64,000 nt of DNA from Candidatus Dojkabacteria bacterium (GCA_016931155.1 JAFGFJ010000006.1:495651-559650); one strand, 5' to 3'. Counted from the first letter of the stretch, positions 33,143 through 42,195 are shown. A program made the numbers and translations. Notes: a model not told the origin generated them from the sequence alone.

Positions 33143-34759
33143 ATGTTCTATCCCACAGAAGATTTAAAAGATAAAGTACTGTCGGCACCATTTCAACCTG
33201 GCTGTTATATTTACCGAAATAACAGAGGAGAAGTTTTGTATATAGGAAAAGCAGTAAACCTTCGTAGTCGAACAAGATCATATTTCCAGAATTTCCACAG
33301 ACTGGATCCAAGGATTAAAGTACTTGTTGAGCAGATCAATGACGTTGAGTATGTTACAACTGACTCGGAACTTGAGGCATTGATTCTTGAAACAAATCTG
33401 ATTAAAAAGTATATGCCCAAATACAATCGTCTGATGAAAGACGACAAAAACTATATTTGGGTTATGGTTCCGAAAAATACTGATTTTCCCAAAATTGAGT
33501 TTGTAAGAGAAAAGAGAATAAAAAATGCGGACTATTTTGGTCCATATCCGGAGACAATGCCAATAAAAAGGACACTAAGAAGGCTAAGACATATTTTCCC
33601 ATTCAGAAGTTGTAACAGAAAAATATGTGAACAGGAAGAGAACGGCAGAAAAACTGTGGTATCTTCGGATTCGAAACCTTGTTTGTATTTTTATCTTGGT
33701 CTTTGTAATGGTCCTTGCACAGGAAAAATCTCTAAGGCTAATTATATGAAAGGTATAAATGATATCAAAAGATTTTTCCGTGGAGAAAGAAACAAAATCA
33801 TTGATGAATTAAGAAAAGAAATGGAAGAAAATTCCCGGCAAATGGGCTTTGAAAAGGCTGCCTCCTTGAGAGATAAGATTCAGGATATAAACTATGTGAC
33901 ACAAACAATCAAAATAGATAAGGACATGGATGAAGTAATTTTGAAGGCCGAGAAGCAGAAGTTAAGATCAAAAGCTTTGCAGGAGCTCATTGAGAAATTA
34001 GATATTCAAAATCTAAAATTGAAGAGTAATTTTAAAATTGAAACATATGATGTTTCTAATATTCAGGGAAAAAATGCAACTTCGTCGATGGTCGTTTTGA
34101 TTGACGGGAGATCAGAAAAATCTCATTACAGAAAGTTTAAAATTAAGACGAAATCAACTCCTGACGACTTTGAAATGATGCGGGAGACCTTCAGTAGAAG
34201 GTTTGCCAGAAAGTCAAAAGTGATGAAAAAAGGAAACCAATTACATAACAGGAAGAGTGAAAATATAAATAAGGATGCTAGTGCAGTAATAGACAGAAAA
34301 GATTCTGATAAAAGCTTCGATATTTTTCCTGATCTTATTGTAGTTGATGGAGGAAAGGATCAATTAGGTGCTGCTTTTCGTGTTCTTCAGGAAATGACTG
34401 TTGATGTTCCGGTTATTGGTCTTGCAAAAAGGGAAGAAGAGATTTTTAAGATTTTTGAAAAAGATGGCGAGCTGGATTTCAAAAAAGCAAAGATATCTAG
34501 AAAATCTGAGGCATCCTATCTACTTCAAAATATCAGGGATGAAGCTCATAGATTTGCTTTAGGTTATCACAGGAAATTAAGATCAAAATCTCAGGTGAAG
34601 TCGATCCTGGATGACATTCCAGGAATAGGAAAACTGACTAAAATGAAACTTTTGAAAGCGTTTGGAAGTACAGAGGGAGTTAGAAAGGCAAGAAGAAAAG
34701 ATCTTTTTACTATTGTGAGAAACAGATCTACTATTGATAAAATAAAAAGACTACTTTAG
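33143..34759 (+). CDS. uvrC: Excinuclease ABC subunit C
   Basis: A 538-residue UvrC, the dual nuclease of nucleotide excision repair. The N-terminal GIY-YIG domain begins QPGCYIYRNNRGEVLYIGKA (3' incision), followed by a UVR-type helix pair near MEENSRQMGFEKAASLRDKI, an RNase H-like domain (ETYDVSNIQGKNATSSMVV, DLIVVDGGKDQLGAA) for the 5' incision, and a C-terminal helix-hairpin-helix (LDDIPGIGKLTKMKLLKAFGS). Somewhat short (E. coli 610 aa). uvrA/uvrB are not in view. No TTTCGGTA pair lies upstream, so SOS control is not supported here. Confidence 0.94.
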   Translation: MFYPTEDLKDKVLSAPFQPGCYIYRNNRGEVLYIGKAVNLRSRTRSYFQNFHRLDPRIKVLVEQINDVEYVTTDSELEALILETNLIKKYMPKYNRLMKDDKNYIWVMVPKNTDFPKIEFVREKRIKNADYFGPYPETMPIKRTLRRLRHIFPFRSCNRKICEQEENGRKTVVSSDSKPCLYFYLGLCNGPCTGKISKANYMKGINDIKRFFRGERNKIIDELRKEMEENSRQMGFEKAASLRDKIQDINYVTQTIKIDKDMDEVILKAEKQKLRSKALQELIEKLDIQNLKLKSNFKIETYDVSNIQGKNATSSMVVLIDGRSEKSHYRKFKIKTKSTPDDFEMMRETFSRRFARKSKVMKKGNQLHNRKSENINKDASAVIDRKDSDKSFDIFPDLIVVDGGKDQLGAAFRVLQEMTVDVPVIGLAKREEEIFKIFEKDGELDFKKAKISRKSEASYLLQNIRDEAHRFALGYHRKLRSKSQVKSILDDIPGIGKLTKMKLLKAFGSTEGVRKARRKDLFTIVRNRSTIDKIKRLL

Positions 34760-34777
34760 ATCAAAATTACGATATGC

Positions 34778-35842
34778 TTAGATTACTCCAGGTATAAACA
34801 TCCATTTGACTTTCTTTATGTACTTTTTATAATCGGGATCAGTCAGCAGGTGGTCTTCTTCAGTCTTTGCTCTGAAGTAGTAGATTATGTTCCATCCCAA
34901 CAAAGACACCAATCCCGCTAGTGAGAGACCTCTCATAAATCCTTCTATCCACCAGGCAATGTTTTTCGAGATATAGGCTGGATGTCGGATAAACTTGTAT
35001 GGTCCTTTTGATACTATGCCTCTATTGGTAAGATTGCTTGATTTTGTGCCCAGGGCAAATGTTGCCCAAACGTAAAGTAGGTATGCAAACAACGTCAATA
35101 TTTTCAATGATCTTAATATAACAACACTTGAACCTGATGATCCAAATGTAACCAGTGTTTTCGTAATCATGAAAGTGTTTGCTGAATTACCAAATAGAAA
35201 AACAGGGAGATTGCTCAAAAACTGTGAAGTTTGAGTATTGAGCGGAGGGTATGAAGCAAGCGCAATAAACCATCCAAAAAAAGTCGGTTCAACTGATTTT
35301 ATTTCACTCTTGAGTTCTTTGGCTTCGAATGCATATCCGAATGTGAATATCAGGGTGTCGAAAAAAAATAATAGTGTAATAATAAAATCAAATGTGTAAT
35401 TAAAGTCAGCAAATAAATCAAATTTGCCACTTATCAGGTTGGAAACTCCAAGAGATACAGTTGGCCATCTTCCGATGAAAAAGGAAAACATTATTGGAAA
35501 AAAGAAAAACTTTACTGCAATGGAAAGAATTGCCGTCTTTAGCTTCTTTTTATCCACTTTTATTTTTTCTGGCTTGAAGAAATTTAGTAGATATGAGTAT
35601 AAAAGAGCAATCTTGCTATCTCCAAGAGGAATCTTTTTCGTATAGCAGTAAAGGAAGTAAATCAGGTTAACAAATAAATAGATAAAAAAGAAATAGACCA
35701 GTAAACTTATTCCGTAGACGCCTATAAAGCCCTTAAAATAAGGAATTTTTGTATAAATCAGGTAAGACAGGGCAGTAAGAAGAGCTGTTCCTTCGAGGTT
35801 AATCAATAAAAAATTTAATTCGCTATTTTTTTGTTTTCTCAT
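34778..35842 (-). CDS. Isoprenylcysteine methyltransferase-like membrane protein
   Basis: A 354-residue multi-spanning membrane protein. The C-terminus holds the ICMT/PEMT signature: GPYKFIRHPAYISKNIAWW and, further on, AKTEEDHLLTDPDYKKYIKKVKW, where RHP and the EE..L...Y pattern bind SAM in this family. About seven or eight helices precede it. Small-molecule or lipid methylation at the membrane is likely; the substrate is not known. It is convergent with uvrC. Confidence 0.8.
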   Translation of the reverse strand: MRKQKNSELNFLLINLEGTALLTALSYLIYTKIPYFKGFIGVYGISLLVYFFFIYLFVNLIYFLYCYTKKIPLGDSKIALLYSYLLNFFKPEKIKVDKKKLKTAILSIAVKFFFFPIMFSFFIGRWPTVSLGVSNLISGKFDLFADFNYTFDFIITLLFFFDTLIFTFGYAFEAKELKSEIKSVEPTFFGWFIALASYPPLNTQTSQFLSNLPVFLFGNSANTFMITKTLVTFGSSGSSVVILRSLKILTLFAYLLYVWATFALGTKSSNLTNRGIVSKGPYKFIRHPAYISKNIAWWIEGFMRGLSLAGLVSLLGWNIIYYFRAKTEEDHLLTDPDYKKYIKKVKWMFIPGVI

Positions 35843-35930
35843 CTGTTCTTCTATGGGTGTTATGAATTATAGAAGAATATAGTTGTCATAACCAGTAATT
35901 TTTACTACCATGGATTAGGAAAATAATAAA

Positions 35931-37412
35931 ATGAAGAAAGTATTTCCAATAATAATTGTTTTGTCGGCTGTGGTACTTGCAGTTGTAGCAGTTTTGGTTG
36001 GTCTAAGATTGAGACAGCCAGAAAGTACTTTGCCTGACTATATAATGGCTGAGGGTAATAATTGCTGTGGTCAGCCTGATTACGGGGTAGTATGTGACAC
36101 TGACCAGAAGTTCATTGATGGCTATAATGCTTGTGTGAGTGGCGGTTGTGCTGCCTGCCGGGGAGGTGGTCCAGTTTGCGGAAATGGTCAATGTGAATCT
36201 GGTGAAACCAGTTCAAATTGCCCGGCGGACTGTGGCAGCACCTCATCAAGTAGTTCGTCAGGCGGAGCAGTCTGTGGTAATGGTCAATGTGAATCTGGGG
36301 AAAATGTCTCTAATTGTCCCGTGGATTGTGGAGGACTTGGTACTGGGATGACACAGTGCAACCAGATTGGGAATTGCTCTTATGAGACATGCCCGGATAG
36401 TGTCAGAGCGGATGGAGTAACTACAAATTGCTACCAGGAGGCAATTGCGGCTGGATGTTACAGATCTTTTTGTGGGGGTACTGAAGAGTGTAAATCGCCT
36501 GTGACTTTCATTTGCTACATGGATACAGCAGAGCAGGTGCTTGCGGCCGCGGCAAGGCAGGATGATTGTAGGCAAAATCCTCAGCCAGGAGCAAATCCAC
36601 CATCCAATATATGTGGATCTTTTCAGATAGATTGCAATGGAGGCGGCGATGGTACCGGTGGCTATGATACTTCCGGCTGTACACCATCCAGTTCTTCGTC
36701 AAGTTCCTCGTCAAGTTCAGGAGGTAGTAGTTCATCCAGTTCCTCATCAAGTTCCAGTAGCAGTTCTTCCAGTTCATCCAGCTCTTCAGGTGGAGAGGAA
36801 GAGATAGATGTTAACGTGACGAAAACTGCTTCCGAAGTATGCATTGAAGATCCAGGTATTTCAGTTGTTACCTACACTATTACTTTCTCAAATAATGGTG
36901 AATCAGCAATTACTGTAGATATTATTGATACTCCTGATACCAGGATAATTTCCTATATAGATGTATTGACAATAAGTGATGGAGGTATACTCGATCCATC
37001 TGCCGGTCAAATAACTTGGGGTCAGATAGAAGTTGAAGCAGGTGGTGTGATCACGAGGACTTACGGAGCAAATATCCCTTCTTCTCTTTTTGGAGAAACA
37101 CTAATAAATGTAGTAATAGTAGAAGACTCTGAAACTCACGAGGAACTGGGAAGGGCGACAGCAGAAGTAATAACATGGTGTGAGCTTCCTAAAACTGCAA
37201 TATTTTCTGATGCGATGGATAGAGTGATACTTGGTATGGTATTTGTCCTTGCTGGAATTCTTGTGTACAGGATGGATATGACTAATATTGCCCTTGATGC
37301 ATTTAGAAATATTGGTGGAGATAGATTTCTTGCTGTATTCAGTGAGAAAGAGAAGAAGAATTTAATAAAGAGGAGGATAAAGAATCTGGAAAAGAGGTCT
37401 CTCGCTAAATAA
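35931..37412 (+). CDS. Serine-rich cell-surface protein with Cys repeats and LPxTA-like sorting motif
   Basis: A 493-residue surface protein. A signal/anchor helix (residues 5-25) is followed by two Cys-rich repeats of the form CGNGQCESGE...NCPxDCG (about 80-101 and 113-134), a Cys-rich unique region, a tract of almost pure Ser (about 248-287), a DUF11-like beta domain (about 290-410), then LPKTA (about 419), a hydrophobic segment (VILGMVFVLAGILVY) and a basic tail of about 45 residues ending RRIKNLEKRSLAK. LPKTA-hydrophobic-basic looks like a sortase signal with an unusually long tail. The poly-Ser stalk may be glycosylated. Function is likely adhesion or host contact (inference). Confidence 0.85.
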   Translation: MKKVFPIIIVLSAVVLAVVAVLVGLRLRQPESTLPDYIMAEGNNCCGQPDYGVVCDTDQKFIDGYNACVSGGCAACRGGGPVCGNGQCESGETSSNCPADCGSTSSSSSSGGAVCGNGQCESGENVSNCPVDCGGLGTGMTQCNQIGNCSYETCPDSVRADGVTTNCYQEAIAAGCYRSFCGGTEECKSPVTFICYMDTAEQVLAAAARQDDCRQNPQPGANPPSNICGSFQIDCNGGGDGTGGYDTSGCTPSSSSSSSSSSSGGSSSSSSSSSSSSSSSSSSSSSGGEEEIDVNVTKTASEVCIEDPGISVVTYTITFSNNGESAITVDIIDTPDTRIISYIDVLTISDGGILDPSAGQITWGQIEVEAGGVITRTYGANIPSSLFGETLINVVIVEDSETHEELGRATAEVITWCELPKTAIFSDAMDRVILGMVFVLAGILVYRMDMTNIALDAFRNIGGDRFLAVFSEKEKKNLIKRRIKNLEKRSLAK

Positions 37413-37465
37413 AATAATGGTCAATCAATTGAATGAATTGAACAAGCTATTCACTCGTTTTTTTA

Positions 37466-37636
37466 TCTCTAGGAATATCTAATACTTTCAAAAATGTTTG
37501 TTATTTCCAGGAATATTTAATATCTCCAGCAATGAGTAGTATCTCCAGAAGTATTTGATTCCTCCAGAAATGCGTAATATCTCCAGAAGTATTTGATACC
37601 TCCAGGAATGAGTAATATCTCCAAGAATAGGGGTAC
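37466..37636. repeat. 19-bp tandem minisatellite between convergent genes
   Basis: Eight full units in perfect 19-bp register from 37466 (starts 37466, 37485, 37504, 37523, 37542, 37561, 37580, 37599) plus a partial ninth at 37618. Consensus TCTCCAGNAATGNGTAATA, alternating with TCTCCAGAAGTATTTGATA. The first three are the most diverged. It fills the space between the surface-protein stop (37412) and the stop of the convergent Fic-like gene (37642). Confidence 0.9.
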
Positions 37637-37641
37637 AAATT

Positions 37642-38688
37642 TTACCGGTTCTTCAGCATATACTTTGTTCCTCTGCCTTTTCCGTCAATTTTCAGAAGTT
37701 TCTTTTTGACAAGATCATCCAAGTCACGAAAAGCTGTCATTGTGGAAACATCCATCATGTGTACATAATCCTCTCTCTTTACTGCAGGGATATTTTGGAG
37801 ATATCGTAGTATCTTTAGTTGTCTCTTATTTAGATCTAAGAATGGTCGTCTTGTAGTTTTCTCTTCATCAGTAGACAATTTCTGAAGTTTTTCCTTCACA
37901 TCCAGCATATCATTTGATAAGTTTCTAACAAACCTTTCTACCCACAATGTCAAATCTTCGTTGCCTGCCAAAGCAGACGTCCATGATTCTATGTATTCAT
38001 CTCCATATATATCAAAATTCCTGGTTATTGGTAGGAAAGTTTCTTCTATATAGCCATTTTTGTACAAAAGCAGATCAGCAATTGCTATCAATGTAAGTTT
38101 ATTTGCAGCCACAAACGGAGATATTCTCATCAGTCTGTAGATGAATATAGCAATTCTAATAACAGGATCAATTTTTCCCTGTTGCGTTTTGTACCATTCA
38201 ATAAGTGAAAGGAGTGTCTCCTGTATTCTTATAGCTTCTATGTTCTTATCTCTTAGGTCAACCCAGTTGTCCAGATTAACATCAATTTCTTCACCGCTTG
38301 TACGGAATTTTGCTTCCCAGGATTCTTTCCATGTCGTTACCATTATTTTATTTAAATGAAGGAGAATATTCAGGTCTACATCTATATAGGTATTAGCAGT
38401 TGATGATCTTGTGAATTCAAGAGTATTTCTGAAATTATTCAAAATGATCAATTTTGCATCCTGAACATCGAGGTTTTTTCCCTCTGCAAGTCTTTCTGCA
38501 TCCTTAAGAGTAATATTTGCTCCAATTATGTGTGCCAGATGAAAAAGGTTAACTGACTTACTGTCGTTTTTTACTCTTGTAACTGCTCTGGGGGTAAAAC
38601 CAGATTTCTGGATTATTATCCTTTCTCTTTCCAATTTGACAAGACTATTTACAATCGAATGAGTAAGGTTAAATTTTGGCTCGTACAT
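37642..38688 (-). CDS. Degenerate Fic-fold protein with C-terminal helix-turn-helix
   Basis: A 348-residue protein laid out like a Fic-domain regulator. The core helix RIAIFIYRLMRISPFVAANKLTLIAIADLLLYKNGY corresponds to the Fic helix that carries HPFxxGNGR, but here it reads SPFVAANKLT: the catalytic His and the Gly/Arg of the nucleotide site are gone. The C-terminus is a winged helix (RQLKILRYLQNIPAVKREDYVHMMDVSTMTAFRDL). AMPylation is therefore unlikely and a transcriptional or nucleotide-sensing role is inferred. The frame reaches 38727 inside the tRNA-Thr gene; ATG 38688, just after a TATACT box, is preferred. Confidence 0.75.
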   Translation of the reverse strand: MYEPKFNLTHSIVNSLVKLERERIIIQKSGFTPRAVTRVKNDSKSVNLFHLAHIIGANITLKDAERLAEGKNLDVQDAKLIILNNFRNTLEFTRSSTANTYIDVDLNILLHLNKIMVTTWKESWEAKFRTSGEEIDVNLDNWVDLRDKNIEAIRIQETLLSLIEWYKTQQGKIDPVIRIAIFIYRLMRISPFVAANKLTLIAIADLLLYKNGYIEETFLPITRNFDIYGDEYIESWTSALAGNEDLTLWVERFVRNLSNDMLDVKEKLQKLSTDEEKTTRRPFLDLNKRQLKILRYLQNIPAVKREDYVHMMDVSTMTAFRDLDDLVKKKLLKIDGKGRGTKYMLKNR

Positions 38689-38722
38689 TGTAGTATAATA
38701 AATTATGTTTTTTCTTCTATTA

Positions 38723-38798
38723 GCCACTCTAGCTCAGTTGGTAGAGCATCGGTATCGTAAACCGAGGGTCGCGAGTTCGATTCTCGCGGGTGGCTCCA
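38723..38798 (+). tRNA. tRNA-Thr (CGU anticodon)
   Basis: Acceptor stem GCCACTC/GGGTGGC (one T-G pair), D-arm GCTCAGTTGGTAGAGC, anticodon arm TCGGT-ATCGTAA-ACCGA giving CGT, T-arm GCGAGTTCGATTCTCGC, discriminator U and encoded CCA. Convergent with tRNA-Gly(CCC) 33 bases downstream. Confidence 0.95.
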
Positions 38799-38830
38799 TC
38801 GGCTTACCTTGAAATCCAACAGAATTGCTT

Positions 38831-38905
38831 TGGAGCGGCGAACCGGGCTCGAACCGGCGACCTCTTCCTTGGGAAGGAAGCATTCTACCACTGAACTACC
38901 GCCGC
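38831..38905 (-). tRNA. tRNA-Gly (CCC anticodon)
   Basis: Acceptor stem GCGGCGG/TCGCCGC (last pair G-T), D-arm GTTCAGTGGTAGAAT, anticodon arm CTTCC-TTCCCAA-GGAAG giving CCC, T-arm CCGGTTCGAGCCCGG, discriminator U and encoded CCA. Its U73 also fits the TGGA bulge of the glyS T-box. Confidence 0.95.
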
Positions 38906-38993
38906 ATAGGATATCTTTATCGTAGCAAAAAGCAGATACGTTTATGATACTTTAGAAAAATATTTATAGCAAGGACTATGTGTTTACGGGAAA

Positions 38994-39179
38994 TTATTTT
39001 TCGTCTTCTAATACGGTCAACTCCATTTCACCATCGCTATCAATCAACATAACTTCATATTCCATGCCGCACATCGGGCATTCGACTACGTCGCCTTCTT
39101 TCTTGTCTTCCAGACCAAATTCGTTTTTACATTCATCGCATATGAGTTTTTTGCTCACAGTTTTTAGTTTTTGATCCAT
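38994..39179 (-). CDS. LysW-like zinc-ribbon carrier protein
   Basis: A 61-residue protein with CDEC (about 15-18) and CPMC (about 34-37) in a zinc ribbon and an acidic C-terminus. The GDVVECPMCGMEYEVM segment matches LysW/ArgW, the amino-group carrier proteins of lysine/arginine synthesis. True LysW ends EDWGE with a C-terminal Glu that is loaded by the ATP-grasp enzyme LysX; here the end is VLEDEK, so classical loading on a terminal Glu is not possible. The gene is divergent from an operon containing an ATP-grasp protein (40759-42195), which makes the link worth testing. Confidence 0.6.
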   Translation of the reverse strand: MDQKLKTVSKKLICDECKNEFGLEDKKEGDVVECPMCGMEYEVMLIDSDGEMELTVLEDEK

Positions 39180-39278
39180 AATCGGTGTGTTAAAAATATA
39201 AGACAGACCATTATAATAGATATTATCTTTTTTACGTAGTAATATCTAGTAGATTATTTCACATTTTTGGAAACGTAA

Positions 39279-40253
39279 ATGAGCATCTGGTATTACAAAA
39301 CGCTTGCATCGAAGGTTGAAGAAAAATTTAGGTTGACACAGGGTGAAGGAAATACTCCAATTGAACAAGTTTTACTTAAAACTCCGGGTTTTGAACAGGG
39401 GATGATTATAAAACTGAAAAGAGAAGATTTGAATCCGAACGGTTCGTTTAAGGATAGGAGTTTGGCTTTTCAGGTATCCAGCTATTTCCAGAAAGGAGAA
39501 AAATCACTTGTGATATCATCTTCGGCTAATTCTGCCATAAGTGCGGTGAGTTACGCTAAGATGGCAGGAATCTGTATGCACGTCTTTGTATCTAACAGGA
39601 TAAAGGAAGGCAAAATGAAAAGACTTGAACTAGTGGCCAAACATGGAGACGTGGATAGGAGAGATGAAAATGAAGTAAAAGCTATCATACATACCTCTTA
39701 CAAACCGAAATCTGAAGCACTAAAGTTTGCCAATGATAATAAACTGGTAAATCTCAGAGGTTCTCTGGATGACAATGCACTTGAGGGCTTTAGGACTTTA
39801 GGGTACGAAATTGCTAAAGTTGCGGACATTGTGGATGCTGTATTTATTCCATGCAGCTCTGGAACAAGTACTGCAGGTCTTTACAAGGGTTTGACTGAAA
39901 TAAAGAAAAAAGAAAGTATTCAAATACCGCAAATTCATATTGTACAGACGACTAAAGTCCATCCTATTGCAAAAGAATTTGACAGAAATTTTATAAGGAC
40001 AGAAGAAAGTAGAGCAGATGCAATTGTAGATAGGGTTGCTCATAGAAAGGATGAAATTATTGAGATTATTCGTAGTACGGAAGGTAACGGTTGGGTGATT
40101 TCTGATAGTGAAATAATGGATGCAAAAGATGCGTTGGAAAGTGAAGGAATATCTGTGTCTGATACAGCAGCATTGAGCGTGGCAGGGATTTTGAAAGCTG
40201 TAAGAAGTAGATGTCAGTTTATGGCTCCACTAGCGATAATTAGCGGATTATGA
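39279..40253 (+). CDS. PLP-dependent enzyme, threonine synthase/tryptophan synthase-beta fold
   Basis: A 324-residue fold-type II PLP enzyme. The Schiff-base Lys is in NPNGSFKDRS, SSANSAISAVSYAKMAG is the substrate-carboxylate loop, and PCSSGTSTAGL is the phosphate-binding turn. It lacks the extra N-terminal domain of many threonine synthases, so cysteate-synthase-, diaminopropionate-synthase- or dehydratase-like chemistry is equally possible. It is the first gene of a four-gene operon joined by ATGA overlaps to a methyltransferase, an ATP-grasp protein and an NlpC/P60-like protein, which argues for a specialised amino-acid building block. Confidence 0.85.
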   Translation: MSIWYYKTLASKVEEKFRLTQGEGNTPIEQVLLKTPGFEQGMIIKLKREDLNPNGSFKDRSLAFQVSSYFQKGEKSLVISSSANSAISAVSYAKMAGICMHVFVSNRIKEGKMKRLELVAKHGDVDRRDENEVKAIIHTSYKPKSEALKFANDNKLVNLRGSLDDNALEGFRTLGYEIAKVADIVDAVFIPCSSGTSTAGLYKGLTEIKKKESIQIPQIHIVQTTKVHPIAKEFDRNFIRTEESRADAIVDRVAHRKDEIIEIIRSTEGNGWVISDSEIMDAKDALESEGISVSDTAALSVAGILKAVRSRCQFMAPLAIISGL

Positions 40254-40762
40254 TTTATGCTATGCTTGCTCTAATAATTATTCTTTCTCTGCTTATTATT
40301 CTTATGGCTCCTTTTCCAGTAGTTGGCTTTTTTATTGGGGCTCCCTATTATCCTAGTAATAGCAGGAAGGTAAAAAAGATGATTGAACTTGCTGATCTCA
40401 GAAAGGGGCAGACCGTTGCAGACCTTGGTGCAGGTGATGGCAGAGTAATTTATGAGGCTTCAAAAAAAGGAGTAGAAGCTCACTGTATAGAAATAAATCC
40501 CATACTTACCCTGTATTCGAGATTAAAATTCAGAAAGATAAAAAATATAAAAATAATAAATAAAAACATGTGGAAAGTCGATCTCTCAAGCTATGACAGG
40601 ATATTTTTATTTTGTCTTTCCAAGGAAATGAAAAAGTTTGAGAAGAAACTACAGATGGAAATGAAACCTGGTTCTCTTGTTATTTCAAATATTTTTAAGT
40701 TTAACAAATGGATACCAGTGAAAGCGCAGGATAGTATTTACGTTTATAAGGTAACAAAATGA
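40250..40762 (+). CDS. Membrane-anchored SAM methyltransferase (FAM173-like)
   Basis: A 170-residue protein with an N-terminal hydrophobic anchor (residues 3-28), then a Rossmann methyltransferase core: VADLGAGDGRVIYEASKKG (motif I), AHCIEINPILTLYSRLKFRK and DRIFLFCLSKEM. The anchor plus this core resembles FAM173/ATPSCKMT-type protein lysine methyltransferases; that is a family resemblance only. Overlaps its upstream and downstream neighbours by four bases, so it is translationally coupled in the PLP/ATP-grasp operon. Confidence 0.8.
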   Translation: MIYAMLALIIILSLLIILMAPFPVVGFFIGAPYYPSNSRKVKKMIELADLRKGQTVADLGAGDGRVIYEASKKGVEAHCIEINPILTLYSRLKFRKIKNIKIINKNMWKVDLSSYDRIFLFCLSKEMKKFEKKLQMEMKPGSLVISNIFKFNKWIPVKAQDSIYVYKVTK

Positions 40763-42195
40763 TAAACCAGAATTTAGTACAGAAAATTAATAAATTAACC
40801 AGAAATTCACCTATTTTTTACGTTACAAATGATGCTGAACGGGCACTCGGGCTCGAAAAGATTTTAAATAATTTTCACATTGTGTGCATAGATCACAATG
40901 ATATGGTTGATTATATGTTGAATGATGGTGTGAAAGTTTTCTGTCTTGAAAAAGAACTTGGAGAAAAAAATGTAATATTCAGAAATTCAGCAAAGCTTTT
41001 AAAGCACGAGCTTACACAAAAATATATTAAAGAGAGCTCACATAGTGGGGGTTTTTTGATTACATTTAAAATTTCTACAGCGTTCGAAAAAGAAGCGGAG
41101 AAACTTGGACTCAAAGTTTTGAATACCAAAGCCAACCTTAACAGGAAATTCGAAAACAAAATTTCTCAATATGAATCTATGTCACCTAATGGAATTAAAT
41201 TCCCAAAGACAATTGTAGGCGAGTTAGGAGCAATTGAGTATTCCTCTCTATTAAAAGAAATTGGAGAGGAAATTGTTATTCAGTTTGACAGAGGACATAC
41301 GGGGAGTGGGACATTCTTTGTAAGAAGCAAAGGGGAATTTAGTAGAATTGTTTCTGATTTTCCAAAAAGACTGGTAAGAATTTCAAGTAAAATTGAAGGA
41401 AAGGTATTTACTTTAAACTGTATTGCAACAAGCAAAGCGACTTTATGCGCAGGTTTGAGCTATCAGATTACAGGGGTGGAAGGCCTGACAGGTCAGGAAG
41501 GAGGGACGGTCGGAAATGACTTTTATTACATTTCAAAACTTTCAGAACAATTGAAAACAAGGATCATAAATGAAGCAGAAAAAATTGGGAGCAAGATGAA
41601 AAAAGATGGCTATCTTGGATTTTTTGGTATTGATCTTATAGTGAGAGGTAATGAAATTTTTGTAATTGAAATAAATGCAAGACAGCCTGCGTCAGTTTCA
41701 TTTTTCAATAAACTACAGATATTAAATGACCAGACACCTGCCTCACTCTATCATTTGGCTGAGCTTATGGGTGTTGATTATGATGTTGAGGCAAAAATGT
41801 ACAACACAGAAAATACGCAAGTTGTGAAGGCAAGTCAGATTTTTTTGAGAAATACTGAGAATAAGATATTTACTGTTTGTGGATCAGTAAAGACTGGATT
41901 CTACAGGCTTCAAAGTGATAATTCTGCTACAAACTGGGACAGTGAGACAGTAAAGGATAATACAATTTTCATCGATGAGGATAAGGATAAGCCATTAGTG
42001 TATAATGGTGAAGGCTATTCAGTTGAGCAATCGGAAGGTGGATTTGTACTTCTTACTCAATCAAAAGGGAAGTATATTAATTCAGGAAATGAATTGGCAA
42101 GAATACAACTGATGCAAAAGGCTGTTGATGAAAAAGGCAACTTGCTACAATGGATAAGAGAGTCTCTTATTGCTGTTAATAATTATTTAAGATGA
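40759..42195 (+). CDS. ATP-grasp ligase-like protein
   Basis: A 478-residue protein with an ATP-grasp core in residues about 120-350: NGIKFPKTIVGELGAIEYSS, then EIVIQFDRGHTGSGTFFV (glycine-rich ATP loop), the GQEGGTVGNDFYYI segment, and the metal-binding GFFGIDLIVRG...FVIEINARQPAS with the conserved E-I-N. A roughly 100-residue C-terminal domain of unknown fold follows. ATP-grasp enzymes join a carboxylate to an amine or thiol through an acylphosphate. Sequence alone does not give substrates; it is flanked by the methyltransferase and an NlpC/P60-like protein. Confidence 0.82.
   Translation: MINQNLVQKINKLTRNSPIFYVTNDAERALGLEKILNNFHIVCIDHNDMVDYMLNDGVKVFCLEKELGEKNVIFRNSAKLLKHELTQKYIKESSHSGGFLITFKISTAFEKEAEKLGLKVLNTKANLNRKFENKISQYESMSPNGIKFPKTIVGELGAIEYSSLLKEIGEEIVIQFDRGHTGSGTFFVRSKGEFSRIVSDFPKRLVRISSKIEGKVFTLNCIATSKATLCAGLSYQITGVEGLTGQEGGTVGNDFYYISKLSEQLKTRIINEAEKIGSKMKKDGYLGFFGIDLIVRGNEIFVIEINARQPASVSFFNKLQILNDQTPASLYHLAELMGVDYDVEAKMYNTENTQVVKASQIFLRNTENKIFTVCGSVKTGFYRLQSDNSATNWDSETVKDNTIFIDEDKDKPLVYNGEGYSVEQSEGGFVLLTQSKGKYINSGNELARIQLMQKAVDEKGNLLQWIRESLIAVNNYLR

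Noticed and set aside
37466..37636. CRISPR array
   Set aside because: The units are contiguous 19-mers without unique spacers, and no cas genes are near.
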